Below are positions 21,610 through 27,715 of a stretch of DNA of 34,652 nucleotides, piece by piece. Numbering within the stretch: the first letter of the stretch is position 1; each line of letters starts with the position of its first letter. The position numbers and the translations under genes were made by a program. The DNA is taken from positions 1 through 34,652 of IMG/VR virus record IMGVR_UViG_3300022745_000108. The stretch is one strand, 5' to 3'. The notes under the pieces were generated by a model. The model was not told the DNA's origin. It did no database searches and saw nothing but the letters and a program-made list of their open reading frames with translations. Source of the stretch: a virus.

Positions 21610-23022
21610 ATGGCAAACAGCACGACAAATCTTGACCTAATCAGCCAAAGCCAAGCGCAGAAAGAGGTCACGGCCAACGCTCTATTCGACGCAGCAAGCC
21701 CGGCAACTCTTTTTGGGCGGCGGGCGGCTGGGTGCGTTGCGCTTACTTGGGGCTACTATGGCGGGGTGCTGATGATTGCAGGCGTTCCGACGACCATCCC
21801 AAACGGAACGGTTGCGCTTCCTGCCAATTCCGCCGCCGTCTATATCGAGGCCACGCCTGCCGGAGTTGTTTCGCAAAACGCGATTGGGTTCACAGTCGGC
21901 AATCTGCCGCTTTACAAATGCGCCACTGGCGCAGCAGCGGTAACAAGCTGGATTGATTGCCGTATTGGGTTGGCGGGCGCGTCCGGCTTGCCAACAATGG
22001 CCGGGCAGGGCGGGAAATACCTACGAACCGATGGGACGGCTTATCAGTGGGATGCGATTTCAACGACCGTCCCTGTAACGATGGTTGCCAATGCCGCCGC
22101 GATTACGATTACCGATAGTGGAATCTTCGCATTCGACATTACCGGCACACTGACCGCCGCCGGGAACATCACGGCAACATTTACGTTCGCCAACACCTCA
22201 TGCGTTGCGATTTTCGACAATTTGACCACCGGCGCTTTCACGCTGACTGTGGCGGGCATCTATACGCTTCCAGCCGGTAAGTCTATCTGGTATTGGAACG
22301 GCACCCTTCTGGAGCAAATAGGCTATGCGCAATCGCAACTCGGCACAATGGCGGCGCAAAATGCTAATGCGGTAGCGGTAACGGGTGGAGCAATCAACAG
22401 CACCTCAATCGGTGCGACAACGCCTAGCACGGGGAGTTTTACGAGTTTAAGTTCCAGCAGTATTGCCAACTCTGGAGTTACGTACATGGGGGCGGGCGGA
22501 ATTCAGCTTAACAGTACTGGAATCAATGTGGGAAGTGTCGCATGGATCGGCGGAAATTCCAGTACATCATCTTGGCTTTATAACGTCCCAACAGGGGGCT
22601 CTCATACTTGGGGGATCAACAACGGGACTGGCGGAGCAGCGACTTTCGCCGCCGCGGGAGCCACTGGCAATAATCGCTTGACGATTACATCCGGGTCTGG
22701 AGGTGCGGATACTATCCTGCTTGCCGGCACTCAAGGCGGGATGGGCATGTCTTTCGGCTCTGTTGGCCCGGCCAATCTATACAGAGCAACCGCAGCGGGC
22801 ACCGGGATCGCCACTGATGGCAATATGACTATTGTTGGCCGCACCCTCCTAGCCGGAGCCGTGGACGACGGCGTTACTGCTTTACAGGTTAATGGTGCGG
22901 TCAAGGCTTCTTCGTTACAGACAACTCAAACCCCGACAGCATCTGCAACAGCATCAACGCATTCGATCCCTATTGTCGTCGGAGGTGTTACTTATTACAT
23001 GCGACTTTCAACAACTCCATAA
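21610..23022 (+). CDS. Tail fibre / receptor-binding protein
   Basis: 470 residues, preceded by GGGGAG. The N-terminus 'LDLISQSQAQKEVTANALFDAASPATLFGRR' resembles DUF2793-like fibre bases. The middle has 'AVTGGAINSTSIGATTPSTGSFTSL', a repeat-like motif frequent in phage fibre shafts. The C-terminal 200 residues are Gly/Ser/Thr-rich and somewhat less GC-biased, as usual for variable tips. The last residues ('HSIPIVVGGVTYYMRLS') form a short conserved end. It probably binds the host surface. Confidence 0.82.
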   Translation: MANSTTNLDLISQSQAQKEVTANALFDAASPATLFGRRAAGCVALTWGYYGGVLMIAGVPTTIPNGTVALPANSAAVYIEATPAGVVSQNAIGFTVGNLPLYKCATGAAAVTSWIDCRIGLAGASGLPTMAGQGGKYLRTDGTAYQWDAISTTVPVTMVANAAAITITDSGIFAFDITGTLTAAGNITATFTFANTSCVAIFDNLTTGAFTLTVAGIYTLPAGKSIWYWNGTLLEQIGYAQSQLGTMAAQNANAVAVTGGAINSTSIGATTPSTGSFTSLSSSSIANSGVTYMGAGGIQLNSTGINVGSVAWIGGNSSTSSWLYNVPTGGSHTWGINNGTGGAATFAAAGATGNNRLTITSGSGGADTILLAGTQGGMGMSFGSVGPANLYRATAAGTGIATDGNMTIVGRTLLAGAVDDGVTALQVNGAVKASSLQTTQTPTASATASTHSIPIVVGGVTYYMRLSTTP

Positions 23023-23034
23023 AAAGGAAAAATC

Positions 23035-23397
23035 ATGGCAATCACAGGCAATCTCAACTACAAGGGCATCAACATCCCGAACGCTTACGTTTCTATCGTC
23101 CGCACATGGGGCGGCACGAAAGACGGTGGCTTTAACGCATTGATCCGCGTCTATGTCGACCAAGCAACTCGTGAGGCAAACGAGCAGAACTTCCTCTTCG
23201 AGCGAAACCTGCACAGCAACGCACCGTTTGCAACCGGCAAGGACGCTCTAGCTACCGTGTACGAATACCTCACAACGGAGATCGTAACGCCCGCCAAGGC
23301 CGCAGTGCCGGAGGATACAACCACCACACCGCCGACACCGGCACAGCCCGCTGTGGCAGAGGTAAAAGGGGACTTTTATGGCTTCGTCGCTTGCTGA
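23035..23397 (+). CDS. Hypothetical protein after the tail fibre
   Basis: 120 residues behind AAAAAGGAAAAATC. The N-terminal 85 residues look like a compact alpha-beta domain ('NYKGINIPNAYVSIVRTWGGTKDGGFNALIRVYVD'). A Thr/Pro/Ala-rich linker and a short hydrophobic C-terminus follow. Position between fibre and lysozyme suggests a fibre-associated protein or chaperone, but I do not recognise a family. Its end overlaps the endolysin gene by 20 bases. Confidence 0.75.
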   Translation: MAITGNLNYKGINIPNAYVSIVRTWGGTKDGGFNALIRVYVDQATREANEQNFLFERNLHSNAPFATGKDALATVYEYLTTEIVTPAKAAVPEDTTTTPPTPAQPAVAEVKGDFYGFVAC

Positions 23398-23845
23398 TAT
23401 GCGCCCATCTGAGAACTGCCTGAATCTGGTCAAGCACGCGGAGGGGTTTTCCTCGCGGCCTTACCTCTGCCCGGCGGGTAAGCCTACAATCGGCTACGGG
23501 GCGACCCACTACCCGGACGGGCATTCGGTGAGTCTGCACGACGACCCGATTTCTGAGACTGAGGCCAGCCTGATGCTGTCGGCCATGCTGGACGACTATG
23601 CCGCCGCGATTGCCGGGCTGATCCACGTCCCGCTGACACAAGGCCAGTTCGATGCGTTGGTGGATTTTGCTTACAACTGCGGCGTGAGCAATCTGGCCGG
23701 GTCGACCCTGCTCAAATTCGTCAATGCGGGCAACTTCGCGCTGGCAGCGGCAGAGTTTGGCAAGTGGACGCACGGCGGCGGCAAGGAGTTGCCGGGGCTG
23801 GTGGCGCGGCGCGCGGCGGAGCGTAAGCTGTTTGTGGGGGTGTAA
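23378..23845 (+). CDS. Endolysin, GH24 phage lysozyme
   Basis: 155 residues. The catalytic signature E-x8-(D/C)-x5-T of T4/P22-type lysozymes is present as Glu22, Cys31 and Thr37 ('HAEGF', 'YLCPAGKPTIGYG'). 'LTQGQFDALVDFAYNCG' and 'GLVARRAAERKLF' are further family marks. Cys in the second position instead of Asp is a known variant. There is no signal or SAR segment, so export needs a holin. It cuts peptidoglycan between MurNAc and GlcNAc at lysis. Start: ATG 23378; an in-frame ATG at 23399 is less likely. Confidence 0.93.
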   Translation: MASSLADMRPSENCLNLVKHAEGFSSRPYLCPAGKPTIGYGATHYPDGHSVSLHDDPISETEASLMLSAMLDDYAAAIAGLIHVPLTQGQFDALVDFAYNCGVSNLAGSTLLKFVNAGNFALAAAEFGKWTHGGGKELPGLVARRAAERKLFVGV

Positions 23846-24265
23846 ATGGAGCCGCAAGATTTCGAGCCGTCCCTAGACCGCCGCAGCCCGGCACGCGACC
23901 TGAGCGACCTAGACCGCCTGTTCCGCCTGATGCGCGAAATGCACAGCGAAATGGGCGAGTTTCGCAAGGCGCTGGGCGAACACGCGCAACGGGAAGAGGG
24001 CGGCATCCGGGCGTTGCGGGACGAAGTGGCCGAACTCAACAAGTACCATCTGGCCTTCCCAGTCCACACCAACGGCGAGCCGGACTTGATCGGGCACCGC
24101 ATGACACACGAGAGCCTGCGCGAATCCGCTGAAGAGTTGCGCGAGCTGAAAAAAGAGGGGCGCAAGCTGGTGGTCGAGCAGGTTGTAAAGTGGGGCTTCG
24201 GCCTGCTGCAAGTGGGCTTTATGGCGTGGCTGACGCTGCACCTTGGGGGCGCGCATGGAGTTTAA
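23846..24265 (+). CDS. Coiled-coil protein with C-terminal membrane segment (lysis region)
   Basis: 139 residues, starting on the base after the endolysin stop. Residues about 20-110 are strongly charged and helical; residues about 115-133 ('WGFGLLQVGFMAWLTLHLG') form one transmembrane helix. The topology resembles hemolysin-XhlA-like or DUF2730-like accessory lysis proteins. The role could be holin accessory or anti-holin; I infer this only from context and topology. Confidence 0.7.
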   Translation: MEPQDFEPSLDRRSPARDLSDLDRLFRLMREMHSEMGEFRKALGEHAQREEGGIRALRDEVAELNKYHLAFPVHTNGEPDLIGHRMTHESLRESAEELRELKKEGRKLVVEQVVKWGFGLLQVGFMAWLTLHLGGAHGV

Positions 24266-24428
24266 ACACTGGCACCTCGCTACCGGTGTTGTTCCGGCGT
24301 TGCTGTTCTGGGCGGGCGTTCGCTACGAGCTGCCCGATTTAATTCTCGGCACCATCGTGCTGGGCTGCGCGGAGGTGTTGGGCTACGTTTTGGCGGAAAT
24401 TTTGATAGAAAGGATCGACCATGCCTGA
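24255..24428 (+). CDS. Small membrane protein of the lysis cassette
   Basis: 57 residues from ATG 24255 (11-base overlap with the previous gene; GGGGG is close upstream). Two hydrophobic stretches (residues about 6-22 and 28-48) indicate a small two-pass membrane protein with a charged C-terminus. It may be a holin or antiholin; three membrane proteins follow the endolysin, so which of them is the pore is unclear. Confidence 0.65.
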   Translation: MEFKHWHLATGVVPALLFWAGVRYELPDLILGTIVLGCAEVLGYVLAEILIERIDHA

Positions 24429-24723
24429 GTTTTACGTTTTCGCGCTGTATTTTTTCTTCGTCGTTTTGCAACTGGCGGACGCTTGGACGACCATCACCAT
24501 CGTGCGGAAAGGTGTCGGCCACGAAGCCAACCCGGTCATGGCGTGGCTGATCGACAAGGCGGGCATCTACGCGGCGTTCCTTTTCAAAACCGTCGTGGTA
24601 GGCGCAATCGGCGGCGGTCTGGCGTGGTACGGCTACCCGATTTCGCTGGCCGCGCTGATCGTGCTGTATCTGGTCGTCGTTATCAACAATCTGGAGGTAC
24701 TACACCATGCCCGACTTCCTTAA
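24421..24723 (+). CDS. Multi-pass membrane protein, DUF5658-like
   Basis: 100 residues with three hydrophobic segments (about 4-22, 48-68 and 72-92). 'LADAWTTITIVRKGVGHEANPVMAWL' resembles the DUF5658 pattern (D..TT....G.E.NP). The gene overlaps both neighbours. Located among lysis genes; a holin-like or membrane accessory role is inferred. Confidence 0.7.
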   Translation: MPEFYVFALYFFFVVLQLADAWTTITIVRKGVGHEANPVMAWLIDKAGIYAAFLFKTVVVGAIGGGLAWYGYPISLAALIVLYLVVVINNLEVLHHARLP

Positions 24724-25234
24724 AAACATCCTGCCGTGGATCGGCGCAGCGGCGACCGGCAACGTCCCGGCGTTGGTTACTATGGCCGCCAGTGCCGTCA
24801 GCAGCAGCTTGGGCGTGCCGGTCAAGGCGGATACCGGCGCAATTACCGCCGCAGTCAGCAACGCCACGCCGGAGCAGATCGCCGCGCTGAAACAGGCTGA
24901 GGCTGACTTTGCGCTGAAAATGCAGGCGCTTGGCTTCGGGCATGTCGAGGAGCTGGAAAAAATCGCCGCAGGCGACCGCGCCGATGCCCGCGACCGGGAG
25001 GTTAAGACTGGCGACCACCTGATGCCGCGCGTCTTGGCCGCGTTCGCCGTCGCCTGCTTCGTCGGGCTGGTCTATTCGGTGCTGGTTGGCATGACCCCGG
25101 CGGACGGGATGAAGGACACCTTCTTAATCCTGATCGGTGCGGCCATTGCGGTTTTCAAGGATGTGTACGGATACTACTTCGGCAGCAGCGCCGGAAGCCG
25201 CGCGAAAGATGCGGCTATAGCTGATCGCCCTTAA
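24707..25234 (+). CDS. Holin (GTA 3-TM holin-like)
   Basis: 175 residues. The N-terminal half has Ala-rich helices and a charged coiled part ('EQIAALKQAEADFALKMQ', 'ADARDREVKTGDHLMPR'). Two or three transmembrane helices follow, ending with 'LILIGAAIAVFKDVYGYYFGSSAGSR', the mark of the GTA_holin_3TM family. It would make the inner-membrane hole for the lysozyme. It is the last plus-strand late gene; its stop codon overlaps the stop of the converging minus gene. Confidence 0.82.
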   Translation: MPDFLKNILPWIGAAATGNVPALVTMAASAVSSSLGVPVKADTGAITAAVSNATPEQIAALKQAEADFALKMQALGFGHVEELEKIAAGDRADARDREVKTGDHLMPRVLAAFAVACFVGLVYSVLVGMTPADGMKDTFLILIGAAIAVFKDVYGYYFGSSAGSRAKDAAIADRP

Positions 25235-25596
25235 TCAACAGGACGCAACCAGCACCCGGCGGCAGTTTTTACCCACCCGGCAGCTATTCGCCCTTCGTCA
25301 ATCAATTCGCACATTCTGCCGTACATATTGCGCGGCGATTCCTCATACATTGCGGAAAGTTCATCCCATGCCGCAACCATTGGCGACCAAATAGGGTAGG
25401 CTTCTGCAACCTCTGGCAATCGCACGCGCCACTCCGGGAATAACTGTAGAAGACGGTAGCATCTGCCGAAGTCGCTGGAATCGCGCGGAACGTCAATTCC
25501 GAACGAATCGGTTTTTTTACTTCCGGTCATTACGGCAAGAATCGTTTTACTGCTGATTCCAGTGTCGCCGCTTAATAGCCATTCAATCGGGGTCAT
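25231..25596 (-). CDS. Conserved hypothetical phage protein ('MTPIEWLLSGDTGISSKT' type)
   Basis: 121 residues from ATG 25596 with AAGGA upstream; longer starts cross the leader ORF. I recognise the opening 'MTPIEWLLSGDTGISSKTI' and the 'DSSDFGRCYRLLQLFPEWR' middle as a widespread small protein of proteobacterial prophages, without known function. Its ATG overlaps the stop of a 14-codon leader ORF (ATGA), pointing to coupled translation. The 3' end meets the holin gene tail to tail with a four-base overlap and no clear terminator between. Confidence 0.8.
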   Translation of the reverse strand: MTPIEWLLSGDTGISSKTILAVMTGSKKTDSFGIDVPRDSSDFGRCYRLLQLFPEWRVRLPEVAEAYPIWSPMVAAWDELSAMYEESPRNMYGRMCELIDEGRIAAGWVKTAAGCWLRPVD

Positions 25597-25637
25597 GCGA
25601 AATATCCTTTTTTCAACAGCTTTCGTTTGGATTTCAT
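25593..25637 (-). CDS. 14-codon leader ORF coupled to the next gene
   Basis: ATG 25637 has its own AGGAG (bases CAGGAGCCACACG before it), reads MKSKRKLLKKGYFA and stops at TGA 25595-25593, overlapping the next ATG. The peptide is very basic. It may only bring ribosomes to the downstream start. Confidence 0.5.
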   Translation of the reverse strand: MKSKRKLLKKGYFA

Positions 25638-25693
25638 CGTGTGGCTCCTGTTGGTGGTGTTTTTTCTGGTTTTTAGGGGGTGTTTCAAATTTT

Positions 25694-25858
25694 TTAGGGG
25701 TGATACTTTGCGTTAGCCGCCAGTATCGCGCCGAGCCTAAGGATGAAAACTTCCTGTGCTTCTGGCGCTCCCCATTCCACAATCCCAAGCCCAGACTCCA
25801 GCCTTGTAAATTCGATCAGCAGCGGTGCATCCATGCCATGCAGTCCGGCTTTTTTCAT
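25694..25858 (-). CDS. Small hypothetical protein
   Basis: 54 residues from ATG 25858; a GTG directly before it is also possible. The protein has a globular pattern: 'LHGMDAPLLIEFTRLESGLGIVEWGAPEAQEVFILRLGAIL'. An overlapping frame (stop at 25737) also reads open from about 25908, but its product is rich in Cys, Arg and Trp and looks unnatural, so I prefer this frame. No family recognised. Expressed with the leftward small-gene operon. Confidence 0.55.
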   Translation of the reverse strand: MKKAGLHGMDAPLLIEFTRLESGLGIVEWGAPEAQEVFILRLGAILAANAKYHP

Positions 25859-25903
25859 CACCGTCGCCCCGGCAACGATGTCGTTGCAGTTTATGTTTAG
25901 TCA

Positions 25904-26089
25904 TCATTGCGCCTTGCCCGTAGCGATGCACCGAAACTTGGCTGGCTGAACACCCAATTCCGTAGCCGCCTGCTTGCAATGCTCGATAGACTGAAATTCA
26001 CCGATTGGCCTCCAGTCAAACTCCTTGTAGGTAACAAACTGCGTCCCCGCGTACCCAACTATCGTCCAAATCACAAGGATCGTTTTCAT
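25904..26089 (-). CDS. Small membrane-anchored or exported hypothetical protein
   Basis: 61 residues from ATG 26089, preceded by a G-rich run (GGGGTGTGGGG). Residues 1-20 ('MKTILVIWTIVGYAGTQFVT') look like an uncleaved signal anchor. The rest is a small soluble part ('FQSIEHCKQAATELG...FRCIATG') with two cysteines that could be disulfide-bonded in the periplasm. It overlaps the upstream gene by four bases. No family known to me; an envelope role such as exclusion would fit but is speculation. Confidence 0.65.
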   Translation of the reverse strand: MKTILVIWTIVGYAGTQFVTYKEFDWRPIGEFQSIEHCKQAATELGVQPAKFRCIATGKAQ

Positions 26090-26511
26090 CCCCACACCCC
26101 TAGCGTAATCACCCGCGCGGGCTGGCATAGGGCGGGGGGCGGAACGTGCCAAGGCCGTATGGCTTGCAGGGCGTTTTCCAGCGCATCGTAAGGGGACTGC
26201 ACAGCATCCATTCTGCTTTTCGCAATCTTGATTTGCGTAACGTCAAGCCCGCAGCCTTTGACGTTACGATAGCTGAAATAGGGATTCAGCCGATAAACCG
26301 TAATGCGCCGCCCGGCAGCGATAACGCTACCGCATTCAATCAGCGCGTCAATTTTATAAAGGCTGCGTAGCGTTTTAGCAGTGTGCCGTTCGCGCCTCGT
26401 GGGGTTGTGCAACTCGCAAAAATGGTCAAGTTTTGGATTGCGGGCGGTGAACTCTTGTGCAGGTATATTTTCCAGCAGCCAGTCGTAAATGATTCTCGGA
26501 GTCGTTTTCAT
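26086..26511 (-). CDS. Hypothetical protein with winged-helix-like N-terminal part
   Basis: 141 residues from ATG 26511. Residues 1-75 ('IIYDWLLENIP', 'RRERHTAKTLRSLYKIDALIECG', 'GRRITVYRLN') have the helix-helix-wing pattern of a small winged-helix domain, suggesting DNA binding. The C-terminal half has no motif. The start overlaps the stop of the upstream 50-residue gene (ATGA), so they are coupled. The regulatory role is inference. Confidence 0.65.
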   Translation of the reverse strand: MKTTPRIIYDWLLENIPAQEFTARNPKLDHFCELHNPTRRERHTAKTLRSLYKIDALIECGSVIAAGRRITVYRLNPYFSYRNVKGCGLDVTQIKIAKSRMDAVQSPYDALENALQAIRPWHVPPPALCQPARVITLGVWG

Positions 26512-26660
26512 GCCGCACCCACTTCCGCAATGTACCGTTGCCAAGTTTTCCGCACATCCGTAGCCGCCGCGCTTGTCGGGGAGAATTGGAACTCCAAAAT
26601 GTACATTTTTCTTGCCCGCAGATAGGCCAGAGCGTTTTCGAGTTTTTCAGCGTGTGTCAT
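26508..26660 (-). CDS. 50-residue hypothetical protein
   Basis: ATG 26660 with GAGGATGACG upstream; stop TGA overlaps the next start by four bases. The protein is helical: 'AEKLENALAYLRARKMYILEFQFSPTSAAATDVRKTWQRY'. Coding is supported by the ribosome binding site, the tight ATGA overlap and the even composition. I have no function for it. Confidence 0.65.
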   Translation of the reverse strand: MTHAEKLENALAYLRARKMYILEFQFSPTSAAATDVRKTWQRYIAEVGAA

Positions 26661-26670
26661 TTCGTCATCC

Positions 26671-26826
26671 TCAGTAAAAAATCACAACCAAACAGGCAAT
26701 CGCGCAAACAACCGGGAAAGCAACCGACAAGCGCCAATCAGAGGCCAGCAGAATTTCGCGCTCTTCCATTTCGCGCCGGGCGCGCGCGCTGGCGTTAATT
26801 GCCCGCACAAGCTCAGAATTTTCCAT
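26671..26826 (-). CDS. 51-residue C-tail-anchored membrane protein
   Basis: ATG 26826 behind a strong GGAGG; stop TGA 26673-26671. Residues 1-30 are charged and helical, residues about 33-51 ('LSVAFPVVCAIACLVVIFY') form one membrane helix. It overlaps the upstream gene by 14 bases. Small tail-anchored proteins in phage early operons often affect the host membrane or other phages, but nothing here tells which. Confidence 0.65.
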   Translation of the reverse strand: MENSELVRAINASARARREMEEREILLASDWRLSVAFPVVCAIACLVVIFY

Positions 26827-27118
26827 TTTTGATTTCCTCCAAAATCAGCGCATCGACAGCCATACGCACTCGCGCCATTGCCGCGAGTACCGCATCAATA
26901 GCAGCTTGTTCTCCGTTCACAGCCGCGCCCACCTCACTCAATGCGCGCCGAAAATGTCGCATGTTGTCGCGCAACCATCCATGATCGTCATCCAAATCCA
27001 GAAGATGAAACTCATCCGAGTTATAAACGGCCTCCTCAACATCCGAAACCGATACTTGATTGGCAAGATGCTGCTCTAGTCTTTCCTGAAAATCTGCTGT
27101 GTCGTTTGGATTGTTCAT
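26813..27118 (-). CDS. Acidic hypothetical protein, first gene of the second leftward operon
   Basis: 101 residues from ATG 27118. The ribosome binding site and the first codons (ATGAACAA) lie in the 108-bp repeat and are identical to those of the gene at 32632. The protein is acidic and helical, with 'SDEFHLLDLDDDHGWLRDNMRHFRRALSEVG'. Strong acidity and small size are compatible with a DNA mimic or inhibitor, but this is only a possibility. It leads the operon running to 25231. Confidence 0.75.
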   Translation of the reverse strand: MNNPNDTADFQERLEQHLANQVSVSDVEEAVYNSDEFHLLDLDDDHGWLRDNMRHFRRALSEVGAAVNGEQAAIDAVLAAMARVRMAVDALILEEIKNGKF

Positions 27119-27218
27119 TTTTCATTCCTTTGTTTGCAGGTTCGGCTTAATTGCCTAGCTGGTGAAGCGCATTATATGCGCATTAAAAAATTATGCAAGC
27201 ATTTTTTTAATTGTTTTT
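27111..27218 (-). repeat. 108-bp perfect direct repeat carrying promoter, operator and RBS (copy A)
   Basis: Base for base the same as 32625-32732. It includes the start codon of the gene at 27118, its ribosome binding site, a palindrome (27167-27181) and the promoter. The outer 47 bases (27172-27218) also code the last residues and stop codon of the VRR-NUC gene. Confidence 0.95.
27171..27198 (-). promoter_or_regulatory. Sigma70-type promoter and operator of the small-gene operon
   Basis: On the minus strand TTGCAT (27198-27193), 16 bases, then TATAAT (27176-27171). The palindrome GCGCAT-TAT-ATGCGC (27167-27181) covers the -10, ideal for repression. The same arrangement is at 32681-32712. 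Confidence 0.75.
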
Positions 27219-27615
27219 TTGCATTTTCAGCACCTCGCGCAATCTCTACCTGATACCCGGCAGCGCGCAGCGCCTCAGCCATTTCGCGCTGTTCCGGCGA
27301 TACCACGCCCCCACTTTCGCGCTTCATTTCAATAAACAGCCTCATGGCCGGGATGAATAGGTCTGGTATGCCTTTCGTCACGCCTTCCGCCTTCAAGTTC
27401 ATCGCTTCGACCGGGTGACGGCTTCCTCCGTTTGGGATTGCGAAAATCAAAACGCCCGGATATTCGCGCCGGAACCATGCGACGAACTCAACCTGCTCCG
27501 CGTGTTCATTGCGGCACGTCGTTTGCTTTTTCTTCGGCTGCTCTGGCTGCTTCGTCCGGCGTGGCGAAGAATCCCAAGGTGCGAAGTTGTCCGTTTTCCC
27601 GCCAGCAGATGCCAT
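27172..27615 (-). CDS. VRR-NUC domain nuclease
   Basis: 147 residues from ATG 27615, chosen because AGGGGA stands eight bases before it; a TTG at 27705 is the longer alternative. The PD-(D/E)XK core of VRR-NUC enzymes is visible: Glu39 ('NEHAEQVEFVAWFRR'), 'IPNGG' (60-64), Asp85 ('GIPDLFIP'), Glu96 and Lys98 ('LFIEMKRE'). These are stand-alone, structure-specific nucleases in phages (Holliday or flap type). The N-terminus overlaps the preceding small gene in another frame. The last 14-15 residues and stop are encoded by the duplicated promoter. Confidence 0.82.
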   Translation of the reverse strand: MASAGGKTDNFAPWDSSPRRTKQPEQPKKKQTTCRNEHAEQVEFVAWFRREYPGVLIFAIPNGGSRHPVEAMNLKAEGVTKGIPDLFIPAMRLFIEMKRESGGVVSPEQREMAEALRAAGYQVEIARGAENAKKQLKKCLHNFLMRI

Positions 27616-27715
27616 AAGCCGGTTCCCCTTTGCTGTAAAAAATCGGCATCGTAAAATTGCCGCATTTCGTGATGTAGTGCCACTGGTTGCCTTCGATCCA
27701 TTCAAGTTTTTTCAT
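27506..27715 (-). CDS. 69-residue hypothetical protein between helicase and nuclease
   Basis: ATG 27715 overlaps the helicase stop by 14 bases. The protein has an even beta-rich composition ('WHYITKCGNFTMPIFYSKGEPAYGICWRENGQLRTLGFFATPDEAARAAEE') that looks like a real small domain, reminiscent of AP2-like or integrase-arm-like three-strand folds. The long overlap with the nuclease frame means one of the two starts could be misplaced. Function unknown; it may be a helicase or nuclease partner. Confidence 0.7.
   Translation of the reverse strand: MKKLEWIEGNQWHYITKCGNFTMPIFYSKGEPAYGICWRENGQLRTLGFFATPDEAARAAEEKANDVPQ

Noticed and set aside
25196-25216. AGCCGC/GCGGCT hairpin as late-operon terminator
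   Set aside because: It lies within the holin coding sequence and no T-run follows; too weak to call.
25737-25908. Alternative frame product in the small-gene operon (Cys/Arg/Trp-rich)
   Set aside because: The overlapping frame 25694-25858 has a much more natural composition; kept only as an alternative.
27111-27218. Phage attachment site (att) or insertion sequence ends
   Set aside because: The repeat is a promoter-start unit; the 5.5 kb between the copies has no transposase or integrase and contains essential-looking genes.
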